A DNA stretch of 36,949 nucleotides, taken from NCBI GenBank assembly GCA_021816865.1, contig JAKAWX010000008.1:1-36949 (forward strand), read 5' to 3'. The position numbers and the translations under genes were made by a program. The notes under the pieces are model-generated. The model worked only from the letters and a program-made list of their open reading frames with translations, made no database searches and was not told the DNA's origin. Each line of letters opens with the position of its first letter. Position 1 is the first letter of the stretch. Positions 15,197-23,822 of this stretch are shown here, piece after piece. The DNA is from Thermoplasmata archaeon. Its GTDB lineage: Archaea > Thermoplasmatota > Thermoplasmata > Lutacidiplasmatales > UBA184.

Positions 15197-15730
15197 CTAC
15201 GCGGGCACCGGGACGACGATCTCGCCGCCCGACTTCTGGAGCGACGGCTGCCGGCGGGTCTTCGCGCCCTTCGTCTGCCAGAAGAGCTCCGCGAACTCCT
15301 GGACGAGGGCGAGCAGCGCCTGCGCGTCCGCGAGCGCCGGGCCCTGGCGGGCCTTCGACGCCGCTTTCATGATCTTGAACGTGAGCTCGTGGGCCTGCGG
15401 GTACTGGTGGGCATGGTCGGGGGTGAAGTAGTCGCCCCAGATCACCCGGACCTCGTGCTTCACGCGCTCTGCGTGGCTCTCCTTGACCGAGGTGTAGCGG
15501 GCCATCTTCGAGACGTACGCGGCTCGCTCCTCGAGCTTCGCGTCGGGCCCCGGGTGCGCGAGCTCGGCGATCAGCTGGTCCATCCGCACGACGGTCAGCG
15601 CCGAGATCTGGGCCTCGTGCGGGTCATAAATACCGCAGGGAATGTCGCAGTGGGCGTACACGGGTTCGGGCGGTCGGATCGCGTCCACGACCCGGGTCCA
15701 GCGGTCGCGGAGTCCGAGGAAAGCGGCCAT
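15197..15730 (-). CDS. sodN: Nickel-containing superoxide dismutase precursor
   Basis: NiSOD disproportionates superoxide using Ni held by an N-terminal hook. The protein is 177 residues from ATG 15730. Residues 27-37 are HCDIPCGIYDP, the nickel hook: after removal of the 26-residue leader, His27 becomes His1 and Cys28/Cys32 become the Cys2/Cys6 ligands. The following four-helix part matches the family (HEAQISALTVVRMDQLI, then WGDYFTPDHA). The C-terminus adds a Lys/Gln-rich tail (TRRQPSLQKSGGE) beyond the usual mature length of about 117. The leader is longer than the ~14 residues of Streptomyces. The divergent neighbour is the matching S26-type maturation protease (sodX), which strongly supports the call. 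Confidence 0.96.
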   Translation of the reverse strand: MAAFLGLRDRWTRVVDAIRPPEPVYAHCDIPCGIYDPHEAQISALTVVRMDQLIAELAHPGPDAKLEERAAYVSKMARYTSVKESHAERVKHEVRVIWGDYFTPDHAHQYPQAHELTFKIMKAASKARQGPALADAQALLALVQEFAELFWQTKGAKTRRQPSLQKSGGEIVVPVPA

Positions 15731-15760
15731 GTCCGCCAGTACCTCGAGCGGAGGATAAGG
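15731..15760. promoter_or_regulatory. sodN/sodX divergent promoter
   Basis: Only 30 bases separate the two starts. CCTTATCC on the minus strand (15753-15760) is at the right distance to drive a leaderless sodN mRNA. On the plus strand the same bases read GAGGATAAGG directly before the sodX TTG and could serve as its ribosome site, so the sodX promoter would lie within sodN. Confidence 0.45.
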
Positions 15761-16180
15761 TTGCCGAACGGAACCCCGACCGGGGGAGACCCGAGCTACG
15801 GCCTCCGACGACGCTGGCGCAGCCGGCGGGTCGTCGTGCGGGACGACTCGATGCGCCCCGAGTTCGAGCCGGGCGACCACCTCTACGTCGACCCGCGGTC
15901 CGGCCGAGCGGTCGAACGCGGGGACGTCGTGGCCACGCGCGACCCCGAGCGGCCCGATCGCCTTCTTCTGAAGCGCGTCGCGGCGCTCGCCGGCGAACCG
16001 CGGCCGGACGGAGGCGTCGTGCCCGCCGGGTCGGTGTACCTGCTCGGCGACCGCGCCGACGCGAGCCGCGACAGCCGCTCGTTCGGCCCCGTGCCGACCT
16101 CCGCGCTCGTCGGGGTCGTCTGGTTCCGCTACGCGCCGGCGGCGCGTCGCGGACCGGTGCCCACCGACACCTTTAAGTGA
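15761..16180 (+). CDS. sodX: NiSOD maturation protease, S26 signal-peptidase family
   Basis: SodX-type peptidases remove the leader of NiSOD so that the N-terminal His can bind nickel. The 139-residue protein read from TTG 15761 shows the S26 catalytic boxes. They are DDSMRPEFEPGDHLYVD (Ser nucleophile), LLLKRVAALAGE (general-base Lys) and LLGDRADASRDSRSFGPV (box E), then VGVVWFRYAP. There is no long membrane anchor, as in soluble SodX proteins. The start must lie before the ATG at the catalytic SM; a GTG a few codons upstream of it is an alternative. The gene is divergent from sodN. Its stop codon overlaps the operator of the downstream transporter operon. Confidence 0.88.
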   Translation: MPNGTPTGGDPSYGLRRRWRSRRVVVRDDSMRPEFEPGDHLYVDPRSGRAVERGDVVATRDPERPDRLLLKRVAALAGEPRPDGGVVPAGSVYLLGDRADASRDSRSFGPVPTSALVGVVWFRYAPAARRGPVPTDTFK

Positions 16181-16200
16181 TGTGGGATTTTCCCACATCG
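16171..16200 (+). promoter_or_regulatory. wtp operon promoter with palindromic operator
   Basis: CTTTAAGT at 16171-16178 is a TATA-like element. Immediately after it, GATGTGGG (16179-16186) and CCCACATC (16192-16199) form a perfect 8-bp inverted repeat around ATTTT, ending one base before the wtpA ATG at 16201. A dimeric regulator bound here would cover the predicted start site. The ModE-like regulator at the end of the same operon is the obvious candidate. Confidence 0.65.
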
Positions 16201-17277
16201 ATGCGACCCGTGCGGCAGCGCCTCGTCGCGATCGCGCTGGCCGTCCTCGCGGTCGTCGCGGGATTCGCCGGCGGCTATCTCGTGCGCGGGTCGTCCGGGT
16301 CGGCCGCGGCAGGGACTCCCACGCTCGCCGTCATCGCCGCCGGAAGCCTCGCCCCGATCCTTCCCGGGATGCTCGCCGCCTTCGCCGACGAGACCCCCGG
16401 CGTCGCGGCGCCGATCGCCGCGCAGCTCTACGAGGGCAGTTCGGCCGCCGCGGTCGCGCTCACGCTGCCCGGCGCGCCGTACGACCTCTTCGTCGCGGCG
16501 GACTTCCGCACGATCCCGTCGCTCTCCGAGCCCCCCCATGCCTCCGTGACCGGCTGGGAGGCGGTCTTCGCGAGCGACCCGCTCGTTCTCGCCTACTCGC
16601 CGGCGGCGAGCGCCCTCGCGGGGATCGACGCGACGGACTGGGTCGCGGTCCTCGAGCGGTCGGGCGTCGTGCTCGGCGTCCCGAACGCGAGCGTCGACCC
16701 GCTCGGCGCGAACGCCATCTTCGCGCTCGAGCTCGCGGACGCGCTCGCCCACCAGAACGGCTCGCTCTACGGCCATTTCTTCTCGAACCCCGAGGGAGCG
16801 CTCGCGACGCCCACGGCGAACGCGAAGTACGTCGCCGAGAACGTCGCGGGGACCGCGCTCTCGACCGGGGAGGTGAACGCGTACCTGCTCTACCGGTCGT
16901 ACGCGGTCGCGAACCACCTGAGCTACGTGACCCTCAACTCCTCCGTCGACCTCGGCGCGATCGACCCGGCGAGCGTGGCGGTGTACTCGAGCGTCCGCAC
17001 GACCGTCCTCTCCGGCTCGGGGAGCGCCGTCCTCGCGGGCGCGCCGATCCTGTTCGCGCTCACCGTGCCGAACGCGGCGCCCCAGTACGGGCTCGGGGTC
17101 GCGGCGGCCGCCTACCTGCTCTCGAACGCGACCGCCGCGGCCTGGGCCGCGAACGGCTTCGCGCCGCTCGCCCCGATCCTCACCGACCGGCCGGCGAGCC
17201 TCCCCGGCGCTCTCGCGGGCACCGCGCCCGGCGGGGTCGCGCCGCTCCCGTCGTACCTCGCGGCGCTGCTCGCCTGA
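16201..17277 (+). CDS. wtpA: Tungstate/molybdate ABC transporter substrate-binding protein
   Basis: The extracellular oxyanion-binding subunit of the operon. The protein is 358 residues from ATG 16201, consistent with a leaderless mRNA. The N-terminus is RQRLVAIALAVLAVVAGFAG, a signal or anchor helix, followed by a Gly/Ser linker. The type II binding-protein fold shows LAVIAAGSLAPIL, EGSSAAAVALTL and YDLFVAADFRTIP, the Gly-Ser and Asp positions used for molybdate or tungstate in ModA/WtpA proteins. Later segments VLGVPNASVDPLGANAI and GEVNAYLLYRSYA are also typical. The metal specificity (W versus Mo) cannot be told from sequence alone. The partners wtpB, wtpC and a ModE-like regulator follow directly. 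Confidence 0.88.
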   Translation: MRPVRQRLVAIALAVLAVVAGFAGGYLVRGSSGSAAAGTPTLAVIAAGSLAPILPGMLAAFADETPGVAAPIAAQLYEGSSAAAVALTLPGAPYDLFVAADFRTIPSLSEPPHASVTGWEAVFASDPLVLAYSPAASALAGIDATDWVAVLERSGVVLGVPNASVDPLGANAIFALELADALAHQNGSLYGHFFSNPEGALATPTANAKYVAENVAGTALSTGEVNAYLLYRSYAVANHLSYVTLNSSVDLGAIDPASVAVYSSVRTTVLSGSGSAVLAGAPILFALTVPNAAPQYGLGVAAAAYLLSNATAAAWAANGFAPLAPILTDRPASLPGALAGTAPGGVAPLPSYLAALLA

Positions 17278-17290
17278 GGGGCGACCGACG

Positions 17291-18127
17291 GTGGATCGAT
17301 CGTCCGCCCTCGGGCGCGGGCTCGCCGCGGCCGCGTCGGCGTCGCTGGTCGGTCTCTTCGTCCTCCCTCTCGTCGCGCTGTTCGTCTACGCCGGGGGACG
17401 CGGGCTCGGCGTCGCCGCCGGCGACCCGGGGTTCCGCACGGCGCTCGAGTTCACGCTCCTCGCCTCGGCGCTCGCGGTCGGCTCGGGGCTCCTGGTCGGC
17501 ATCCCCCTCGGCTACGCGCTCGCCCGGTTCCGCTTCCCCGGCCGGCGGCTTCTCGAGTCCGTCGTGATGGTGCCGGTCGTCGTTCCCCACCTCGTGGTCG
17601 GGATCGGCCTCCTCCTCCTCTTCGCGCCGAACAGCCCCGTCGGGCACCTCGCCGGCGCGCTCGGGATCCCCGTCCTCGACGCGACCGCGGGCGTCGTCCT
17701 TGTCATGGTCTACGTCGGCGCTCCGTACGTCGTCCTGACGAGCCAACTCGCCTTCCGGGCGGTCGACGACGACGTCCTCGAAGCGGCCCGGTCGCTCGGG
17801 GCGAGCCCGACCGAGGCGCTCGTCACGGTCACGCTCCCCTCCGCCGCGCGCGGGATCCTCACCGGAGCGCTCCTCATGTGGGCCCGGGGCGTCAGCGAGG
17901 TCGGCGGGTTCCTGATCCTCGCCTTCGCGGTCTCCCCGAGCCCGCCGTGGTCGGGCCCGACGACGAGCACGGCGTCCGTCTGGATCTACTCCTACTGGGG
18001 GATCGACCCGACGGCCGCGGTCGGCGCCTCGGCGCTCCTCGTCCTGGTCGCGCTCGCCATCTTCCTCGCCGTCCGCGGGTTCGACCGCTCCGGGCTCTCG
18101 GGCCTCGTCGGCCGGTGGCTGCCGTGA
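17291..18127 (+). CDS. wtpB: Tungstate/molybdate ABC transporter permease
   Basis: The membrane channel subunit, 278 residues from GTG 17291, 13 bases after wtpA. About six hydrophobic helices are visible, beginning SLVGLFVLPLVALFVYAGG and ending ALLVLVALAIFLAVRGF. The cytoplasmic EAA loop that docks the ATPase is present as EAARSLGASPTEALVTVTLP. SEVGGFLIL follows, in a region conserved in ModB/WtpB permeases. The stop overlaps the wtpC start (GTGA), so the two are coupled. Length and topology fit the CysTW/ModB permease family. Substrate assignment rests on the neighbouring binding protein and regulator. Confidence 0.92.
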   Translation: MDRSSALGRGLAAAASASLVGLFVLPLVALFVYAGGRGLGVAAGDPGFRTALEFTLLASALAVGSGLLVGIPLGYALARFRFPGRRLLESVVMVPVVVPHLVVGIGLLLLFAPNSPVGHLAGALGIPVLDATAGVVLVMVYVGAPYVVLTSQLAFRAVDDDVLEAARSLGASPTEALVTVTLPSAARGILTGALLMWARGVSEVGGFLILAFAVSPSPPWSGPTTSTASVWIYSYWGIDPTAAVGASALLVLVALAIFLAVRGFDRSGLSGLVGRWLP

Positions 18128-19155
18128 GCGCGCTCGAGATCGAGTCGCTCGCGCTCGAGCGCGGCGACTTCACGCTCGGGCCCGTCTCGCTCGACGTCGC
18201 GCTCGGGAGCGCGACCGTGCTGCTCGGACCGAGCGGCGCGGGGAAGACGACACTCCTGCGGGCGGTCGCCGGCTTCCTGCCGACCTCGGCCGGCACCGTG
18301 CGCCTCGCCGGCGCGTCGATCGGGTCGCTCCCGCCCGAGCGGCGCGGCTTCGGCTTTGTCCCCGGGAACCTCGGCCTCTTCTCCGACCGGCGGGTCCGCC
18401 AGAACGTCCGGTACCCGATCGGGCTGCGCGGCGGACCGGACGTCGAGGGCCGGACGGCCCACTGGCTCGAGCGGTTCGGCCTCACGGCGCTCGCGGACCG
18501 CTACCCGCGCGAGCTGAGCTCGGGCGAACGCCAGCGGGTCGCGATGGCCCGCGCCCTCGCCTCCGACCCGAAAGCGCTCCTCTGGGACGAGCCGCTCGCG
18601 GCGCTCGACGTCGAGAGCCGGGAGGAGCTCCTGCGCCTTCTCGCCGACCTCCTCGAGACCGAACGGATCCCGCTCCTGCTCGTCACGCACGACCCCGCGA
18701 CCGCCTTCGCGCTCGCCTCCCGCGTCGTCGTCCTCGAGGAGGGGTCGGTGCGGTTCGACGGGCCCCCCGAGGCGCTCGGGCGCGCGCCGCTCGACCGGTT
18801 CGTCGCGCGGTTCCTCGGCTACGCGAACCTGTTCGACGCGGAGGAGCTCGGGCGCGCCCCGCCGAGCGACCTCGTGCGCGCGCTCACCCGCGCGAGCGGA
18901 CCGGCGGGCGTCGCGGTGCCGAACGAAGCCGTTCGCTTCGCGCCCGGCCCGGGCGCCGGTGCGAGCGCCCGCGTGCAGGCCGTTCGCTGGTCGTCCGCCG
19001 GGTGGACGGTCGCGCTGCGGCACGGCGGGTTGGTCCTCCACCGGACGGTCCCGGGCGAGCTGCCGCCCGTGCGCGTCGGCGACGAGGTCGCCCTCTCGGT
19101 CGAGACCCTAGCGTTGAAGCCTCTCGTCGCTTCCTCGACCGGGGCGACGCGATGA
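18124..19155 (+). CDS. wtpC: Tungstate/molybdate ABC transporter ATPase
   Basis: The cytoplasmic ATPase that powers uptake, 343 residues from GTG 18124. Walker A is GPSGAGKTTLL, the ABC signature is LSSGERQRVAMARAL, Walker B is ALLWDEPLAALD and the switch His is in LLVTHDP. At the Q-loop the usual VPQ or FQ is replaced: GFVPGNLGLF has Gly where Gln normally contacts Mg and the permease. This is unusual for an active transporter ATPase. The C-terminal ~100 residues (VPNEAVRFAPG to LSVETLALKPL) form a TOBE-like oxyanion-sensing domain. The stop overlaps the start of the regulator gene (ATGA). Confidence 0.92.
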   Translation: MSALEIESLALERGDFTLGPVSLDVALGSATVLLGPSGAGKTTLLRAVAGFLPTSAGTVRLAGASIGSLPPERRGFGFVPGNLGLFSDRRVRQNVRYPIGLRGGPDVEGRTAHWLERFGLTALADRYPRELSSGERQRVAMARALASDPKALLWDEPLAALDVESREELLRLLADLLETERIPLLLVTHDPATAFALASRVVVLEEGSVRFDGPPEALGRAPLDRFVARFLGYANLFDAEELGRAPPSDLVRALTRASGPAGVAVPNEAVRFAPGPGAGASARVQAVRWSSAGWTVALRHGGLVLHRTVPGELPPVRVGDEVALSVETLALKPLVASSTGATR

Positions 19156-19793
19156 CCGGACCGTTGCCGAGGTCGCTCACGTCGCTCGACGTCCGGCTCC
19201 TCGAGCGGCTCTCGGTGGAGCCGAACGTCGTGCGCGCCGCGCGCGCGCTCGGGATCGGGCGGGACCGCGCCGTCTACCGCCTCGCGCGCCTCGCCCGCCT
19301 CTTCGGCCGTCCCGTCGCGACCGGCCGGCGGGGCGGCACGAGCCCGGGGCAGACCCGCCTCACGCCGCTCGGCCGACGGCTGTTGCGCGAGTCGTCGGGC
19401 GCCCGGCCCGGCACCAACCGGTTCGCGGGCGTCTACCGGTCCCGTCCGTCGCCGCACGTCGAGCTCGGGGGCGGGGCCGCGCTCGAGGTCGCGTTCCCGG
19501 CCGCCGAGGGCCGGGCGGTCTCGCTCGAGGTCGACCCGGAGGCGTTCGTCATCGCCCGCGAGAAGGCCGACCTGTCGGCCCGCAATCGCCTCGACGTCGT
19601 CGTCGAGCGGGTCCGAGCCCGGGCGGACGGCACCGCGGTCCTGACGGGACGCTGGGGGAGCCGCACGGTCCGCGCGACCCTCACCGTCGGGTCGGTGGAG
19701 CGGCTCGGCCTCGCGGCCGGGCGTCGCGCGTTCCTCTACGTGAAGGCGGTCGCGGTGCGCCGGCGGCCTAGTCCCGTATCCCTTCGGTCGTGA
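19152..19793 (+). CDS. ModE-like regulator with HTH and Mop/TOBE domain
   Basis: A protein of 213 residues from ATG 19152, coupled to wtpC by ATGA. The N-terminal winged helix ([20 protein letters not shown], then [16 protein letters not shown]) continues into [21 protein letters not shown], the wing and linker pattern of ModE and LysR-type HTH domains. The C-terminal part contains [15 protein letters not shown], the S-A-R-N motif of molbindin/TOBE domains that bind molybdate or tungstate, followed by [20 protein letters not shown]. It is likely to sense the imported oxyanion and act on the palindrome at 16179-16199. Only one recognisable Mop unit is seen. The 3' end overlaps convergent radA by 26 bases. 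Confidence 0.85.
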   Translation: MTGPLPRSLTSLDVRLLERLSVEPNVVRAARALGIGRDRAVYRLARLARLFGRPVATGRRGGTSPGQTRLTPLGRRLLRESSGARPGTNRFAGVYRSRPSPHVELGGGAALEVAFPAAEGRAVSLEVDPEAFVIAREKADLSARNRLDVVVERVRARADGTAVLTGRWGSRTVRATLTVGSVERLGLAAGRRAFLYVKAVAVRRRPSPVSLRS

Positions 19794-20766
19794 GCGAGAA
19801 GACCGCCTCGCCTTCGGGGAGGTTGGGCGAGTCGATGAGCCGGGCGATCCGTCGCGGCGGTTTCGACTTGCGCAGGTAGACACGGTACGTCGCCGCGTGG
19901 GCCACGATGTTCCCGCCGATCGGCCGCGTCGGGTCGCCGAAGAGGATGTCCGGCCGGGCGGAGACCTGGTTCGTGACGACGATCGCCGCGTTGTAGGTGT
20001 CCGAGAAGCGGAGAAGCTCGTGGAGGTGCTTGTTCAGCTGCTGCTGGCGCGGCGCGAGCTCGGCGCGCCCGACGTACTCCGCGCGGAAGTGGGCGGTGAG
20101 CGAGTCGACGACGAGCAGGCGGATCGGCTTCTCGCGGGCGAGCTCCTGCGCCTTCTGGACGAGGAGCATCTGGTGGTTCGAGTTGAACGCCCGGGCGACG
20201 TGGATCCGGCCGAGGGCCTCCGCGGGGTCGATCCCGGCACCCTTCGCCATATCGACGATCCGCTCGGGGCGGAACGTGCTCTCCGTGTCGATGTAGACGA
20301 CCTCGCCCGAGAGGCCGCCCTGGGCGACCGGGAGCTGGACGTCGACCGCGATCTGGTGGCCGAGCTGGGTCTTCCCTGTGCCGAACTCGCCCGAGAACTC
20401 GGTGATCGCCTGGGTCTCGACCCCGCCGCCGAGGAGCTCGTCGAGCGCCTTCGAGTTCGTCGTGACCCGCCCGAGCTTCTTGCGACGCTCGAGCAGCGTG
20501 ACCCCGCTCTCGAACCCGCCGACGTCGGCCTTGCGTCGCGCCTCGCCGATGATCTTCTGGGCGATCGAGACCCCGATCTCGGCGGCCTCCGCGACGTCGC
20601 CCGGGGAGGCGACCGCGAGCTCCATCAGGTCCGTGTAGCCGCTCTCGCGCAGCTTGTCGGCGGTCGTCGGGCCGATCCCGGGCAGGTCCTCGAGGGCGAT
20701 CTCGGGCTTCGGCTCGGGCGGCGCGTCGTCGGCGCTCGCCGGGCGAGCGGCGCTCTTGGCGGGCAC
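19768..20766 (-). CDS. radA: DNA repair and recombination protein RadA
   Basis: RadA is the archaeal RecA/Rad51 strand-exchange ATPase. The start is GTG 20766, about 30 bases after a TATA-like GCTTATCTT on the minus strand; the much longer open frame upstream is not coding. The 332 residues have the standard layout. First comes an N-terminal helix-hairpin-helix domain ([20 protein letters not shown]), then the [13 protein letters not shown] start of the core. Walker A is [10 protein letters not shown], Walker B is [13 protein letters not shown], and [11 protein letters not shown] and [17 protein letters not shown] follow. It ends in the acidic SLTTEGIRD region. All expected motifs are intact. 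Confidence 0.97.
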   Translation of the reverse strand: MPAKSAARPASADDAPPEPKPEIALEDLPGIGPTTADKLRESGYTDLMELAVASPGDVAEAAEIGVSIAQKIIGEARRKADVGGFESGVTLLERRKKLGRVTTNSKALDELLGGGVETQAITEFSGEFGTGKTQLGHQIAVDVQLPVAQGGLSGEVVYIDTESTFRPERIVDMAKGAGIDPAEALGRIHVARAFNSNHQMLLVQKAQELAREKPIRLLVVDSLTAHFRAEYVGRAELAPRQQQLNKHLHELLRFSDTYNAAIVVTNQVSARPDILFGDPTRPIGGNIVAHAATYRVYLRKSKPPRRIARLIDSPNLPEGEAVFSLTTEGIRD

Positions 20767-20853
20767 GACCGGTGAACCGGGTCGAGGGAAGATAAGCGTG
20801 CGGGAGGGGTCGCGAAACGGTGAACGGTGCGGGCCCGCCGGCCCTCCCCGGGT

Positions 20854-20871
20854 CGCCGGGGCGCCCCGGCG
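20854..20871. repeat. 18-base palindrome after the MFS gene
   Basis: CGCCGGGGC followed by GCCCCGGCG is a perfect GC palindrome lying six bases beyond the MFS stop and about 90 bases before radA on the same strand. It may form a strong RNA structure at the transcript end. The rest of 20767-20853 holds the radA TATA region. Confidence 0.35.
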
Positions 20872-20876
20872 GGGTC

Positions 20877-22151
20877 CTAGTACGATACGTCCCTCAGCTC
20901 GGACGCGACGACGAACCCGATTCCCTCGCTGACGAGGATCACGACCCCCGAGACCAGGAAGACCGTCGCGACGCTCGTCGCCTGGGCGAACGACCCCGCG
21001 ACGAACGCGCCGATCGGGCCCGTCCCCGCCACGAGCGAGAGGAGGACCGCCATCACGCGACCCATCAACCGGCCCGGGACCTTCGCCTGCACGACCGCCA
21101 GGATCGGCACGTTGGCGATCGAGAGCGCCACGCCGAGCACGACCATCTCCCCGAGCGCGAGCCCCGGGACCGTGGTGAGGCCGAGGGCGGCGATCGCCCC
21201 ACCCGCCCCGGCCGCCCCCGCAAAGAGCGCCGTGCCGGCGTGCCGGCGGGCGTCGATCTTCCCCGCGGCGAGCGCGCCGACGATCGCCCCGAGCGCGACG
21301 GCGGCGCCGAGGAGCCCGTACGTCGCGGGGCCGCCGTGCAGGACGAACGCCGCGTACGGTGCGACGAGCGCGCCGACCGCGTTCGCGAAGAAGTTCACGA
21401 CCATGCCGAGCGCGATCGCCTCGACGAGGAATCGCTGGCCGCGCACGAAGCCGAGCCCCTCGACGAACTGGGACCGGAACCGTCCCGGACCGCCCGGGGT
21501 CTCCGGCGGAGGCGCGCCGACCGCGCGGGGTATCAGGACGACCAGGAGCGCGGCGAGGAAAAAGCTGAGCGCGTCGTACTCGATCGGCAGCTCCACGCCG
21601 AAGAGGGCGACGACGACCCCGCCCACCGAGAGCCCGACGACCTGGTTGAAGGACCCCGAGAACGACATGAGGCTGTTCGCCGGCGCGAGGTCGTCCTTCG
21701 GGACCGTCTGCGGCACGAGGGCGCCCGAGGCGATCCGGACGACCTGGGCGCCGGCGCCGAGGCCGGCCACGACGAGCACGATCACGCCGAGCCCGGTCGC
21801 GTGGGCGAGCACGAGGCCCGAGAGCGCGGCGACGAGCGCCCCCTCGGCGACGTTGGTCGCGAGGAGGACCGTGCGGCGGGGCCAGCGGTCGACGTAGACC
21901 CCGAGGAACGGCCCGAGGACGACCGCGGGGACGAGCATCGCGGTCACCACGACCCCGACCGCGAACGCGGAGCCGGTCGTCTCGAGGACCAGCCAGAGGA
22001 GGGCGACGTCGAAGACGAAGTCCCCCGACTGGGAGACGAGCTGGGACGCCCAGAGGAAGAAGAAGGGCCGCGCGCCGAGCGCGCGCCGGAAGCTCGCTCG
22101 TCGCGGCGCGGCCGCAGGCGCGGCGTCGGCACTCGCGCCCGGCGACGCCAA
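20877..22151 (-). CDS. Major facilitator superfamily transporter (MFS_3 / exporter type)
   Basis: A multi-pass membrane transporter of 424 residues read from TTG 22151, with GAGGGGGAG just upstream as a strong ribosome site. About 12 hydrophobic segments are visible in two halves. The first half has [38 protein letters not shown] (motif A, D-x-x-x-RR) and [18 protein letters not shown], a signature of MFS_3 proteins such as the enterobactin exporter EntS and macrolide exporters. The second half repeats the motif A position as [11 protein letters not shown]. The N-terminal ~25 residues are Ala/Pro-rich. The substrate is unknown; drug or metabolite efflux is the family's usual role. Confidence 0.9.
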   Translation of the reverse strand: MASPGASADAAPAAAPRRASFRRALGARPFFFLWASQLVSQSGDFVFDVALLWLVLETTGSAFAVGVVVTAMLVPAVVLGPFLGVYVDRWPRRTVLLATNVAEGALVAALSGLVLAHATGLGVIVLVVAGLGAGAQVVRIASGALVPQTVPKDDLAPANSLMSFSGSFNQVVGLSVGGVVVALFGVELPIEYDALSFFLAALLVVLIPRAVGAPPPETPGGPGRFRSQFVEGLGFVRGQRFLVEAIALGMVVNFFANAVGALVAPYAAFVLHGGPATYGLLGAAVALGAIVGALAAGKIDARRHAGTALFAGAAGAGGAIAALGLTTVPGLALGEMVVLGVALSIANVPILAVVQAKVPGRLMGRVMAVLLSLVAGTGPIGAFVAGSFAQATSVATVFLVSGVVILVSEGIGFVVASELRDVSY

Positions 22152-22204
22152 CGCTCCCCCTCGCGCGGTTTCGAGAGGCTCCCGCGTACTTAGGCCTCAC
22201 CGGC

Positions 22205-22229
22205 CGCCCGGCGACCGACGCGCCGGGCG
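22205..22229. terminator. GC hairpin downstream of purC
   Basis: CGCCCGGCG (22205-22213), a 7-base loop and CGCCGGGCG (22221-22229) give a perfect 9-bp stem between the purC stop and the MFS promoter, all on the minus strand. No U-tract follows, so it is a possible attenuator or transcript-end structure rather than a proven terminator. Confidence 0.4.
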
Positions 22230-22252
22230 AACGGCGTCGCGCTCCGCTCCCG

Positions 22253-23215
22253 TCAGGAGGTCGGGGCGCGCGGGACGAACGCCTCGCCCGTGAGACGCTC
22301 GAAGACGGTCGTGTAGAGACGGCTCACCTCGTCGACCAGGAGCGGGGGGAGGGGCGGGATCGGCGGCTCGTCGGCGTGGGCCGCGCGCGCCGCCTGCAAC
22401 CGGTCGTAGTAGCCGCTCTGGCGGTAGTGCTGGCGGACGAACTCCTTCGAGAAGTCGACGTGGCGGCCGCGCTCGTAGGCGTCCTTGTCCCAGAACCGGT
22501 CCTCGTCGGCGGTGCCGAAGGTGTCGACGACCATGAGGACCCCGTCGGCGTCGACCGCGAACTCCTTCTTCCCGTCGACGTGGATGAGCCCGCGCGGCCC
22601 GACCTCGCGCTGCATCGCCGCGTCGATCTTGAGGATCGTCTCGCGAACCGCGTCGAGCCCCTGGCGGTCGAGCGCGGAGAGCTCGAGGGCCTCCGCGGTC
22701 GTAAGCAGCCGGTCGACCGGCTCGAGCTTCGTCGTGACCTCGAAGTGCGGCTCGGGAAGCGGCATCCCGTAGGCGAGGGGAGTTCCCGACGGGAACCCGA
22801 GCGCGGCGGCGTCGACGTGGCCGGATTTCACCCGGTCCCACATCGACCCCGCCAGGTAGTACCGGACGATCATCTCGAGCGGGACCAGGTAGTCCTTCGG
22901 GTGCGGGCCGAGGCTCCTCGGCTTCGGGACGACCCGGACGCGACGGACGCGCATCGAGGTCGGCCCCGACAGGCCGAGATAGTGGTGCGGGACCCCGAGG
23001 CGCCGGCAGAGGTCGAACCAGTGCGCCGCGGTGCGGGCGAGCGTCTCGCCCTTGTGCGGGATCTCGCTCGGGATGTGCTTGTCGAAGACGGAGATGTCGT
23101 TCGTGAACCGGAACTCGAGCTCCGTCGGGGAGACCTCGTAGACCTCCTTCACCTTCCCCCGGCGCAGGTACTTCGGCGGTCCGGCGGGGGGGAGGGTACC
23201 GTTCGACTTCGGCAT
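22253..23215 (-). CDS. purC: SAICAR synthetase
   Basis: PurC joins CAIR and aspartate with ATP in purine synthesis. The 320 residues from ATG 23215 follow a TATA-like CGCTAAGAG on the minus strand. Motifs are [12 protein letters not shown] (nucleotide loop), [57 protein letters not shown] and [15 protein letters not shown]. The order and the closing [11 protein letters not shown] are those of PurC, in the longer form (300 or more residues) rather than the ~240-residue E. coli form. It is not clustered with other pur genes here. Confidence 0.95.
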   Translation of the reverse strand: MPKSNGTLPPAGPPKYLRRGKVKEVYEVSPTELEFRFTNDISVFDKHIPSEIPHKGETLARTAAHWFDLCRRLGVPHHYLGLSGPTSMRVRRVRVVPKPRSLGPHPKDYLVPLEMIVRYYLAGSMWDRVKSGHVDAAALGFPSGTPLAYGMPLPEPHFEVTTKLEPVDRLLTTAEALELSALDRQGLDAVRETILKIDAAMQREVGPRGLIHVDGKKEFAVDADGVLMVVDTFGTADEDRFWDKDAYERGRHVDFSKEFVRQHYRQSGYYDRLQAARAAHADEPPIPPLPPLLVDEVSRLYTTVFERLTGEAFVPRAPTS

Positions 23216-23279
23216 GGCGGACCCGCGAGGGGACCGGGGTCTCTTAGCGTTCGCGCCGTCGTCCCTCGGCGCCGGGGGC

Positions 23280-23822
23280 CTAGAGGGACCGGGCGTGGAT
23301 CGCCGTGATCGGGCGGAAGCCCCGCTTCGCGTAGAACCGGCTCGCGATCTCGTTCTGCGCCGGGAACTCCGCGGTCACGACCCCCGCGCCCTTCGCCTTG
23401 AGCGCGGCCGAGATCTCGCGCAAGAGGTACTCCCCGACGCCGCGTCGCCGGTAGAGCGGGAGGAGGTAGATGTCGAGGATGACGCCTTCGTGCTCGGGGA
23501 CGTAGAACGGACGCTCGCGGACGACGGCGCGCACGAACCCCACGACCCGGTCCTTGTCCGCCCCGACGCCCTCCGCCGCGAGGACGATCGCCTTCGGGTC
23601 GGCGAGGTTCGCGTGCAGGACCTGGCGGGCCTGCTCGTCGGCGTCGTCCCGGACCTTGAGCAGCGGGTCGAACTCCTCGTTGAGGCGCTTCAGGCGCAGG
23701 AGGAGGGGGACGAGGACCGGCACGTCCGCGTCGCGCGCCGGGCGAAGGTGGATCGACATCCCCGGACCCTCGGGGGACGCCGACGTCCCCGGGCGCGCGC
23801 TCCCGTCCCCGGTCGCGCTCAT
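23280..23822 (-). CDS. GNAT-family N-acetyltransferase
   Basis: An acetyl-CoA-dependent acyltransferase of 180 residues. ATG 23822 overlaps the malic-enzyme stop (ATGA) and has GGGGAGGT well spaced upstream, so I prefer it over ATG 23759, where conserved sequence starts (MSIHLRPARDADVPVLVPLL). The acetyl-CoA pyrophosphate loop is LYRRRGVGEYLLREI, preceded by the strand VILDIYLLP and followed by FPAQNEIASRFYAKRGFRPI. Between them, KDRVVGFVRAVVRERPFYV fits the GNAT core. The substrate is not evident. Coupling to malic enzyme may mean shared expression only. The first ~20 residues are Gly/Ser/Pro-rich and may be flexible. Confidence 0.85.
   Translation of the reverse strand: MSATGDGSARPGTSASPEGPGMSIHLRPARDADVPVLVPLLLRLKRLNEEFDPLLKVRDDADEQARQVLHANLADPKAIVLAAEGVGADKDRVVGFVRAVVRERPFYVPEHEGVILDIYLLPLYRRRGVGEYLLREISAALKAKGAGVVTAEFPAQNEIASRFYAKRGFRPITAIHARSL

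Noticed and set aside
19768-22200. An 810-residue RadA with a long N-terminal extension
   Set aside because: The upstream part is antisense or out of frame with the MFS gene, and a TATA element supports the GTG at 20766, which gives a normal-length RadA.
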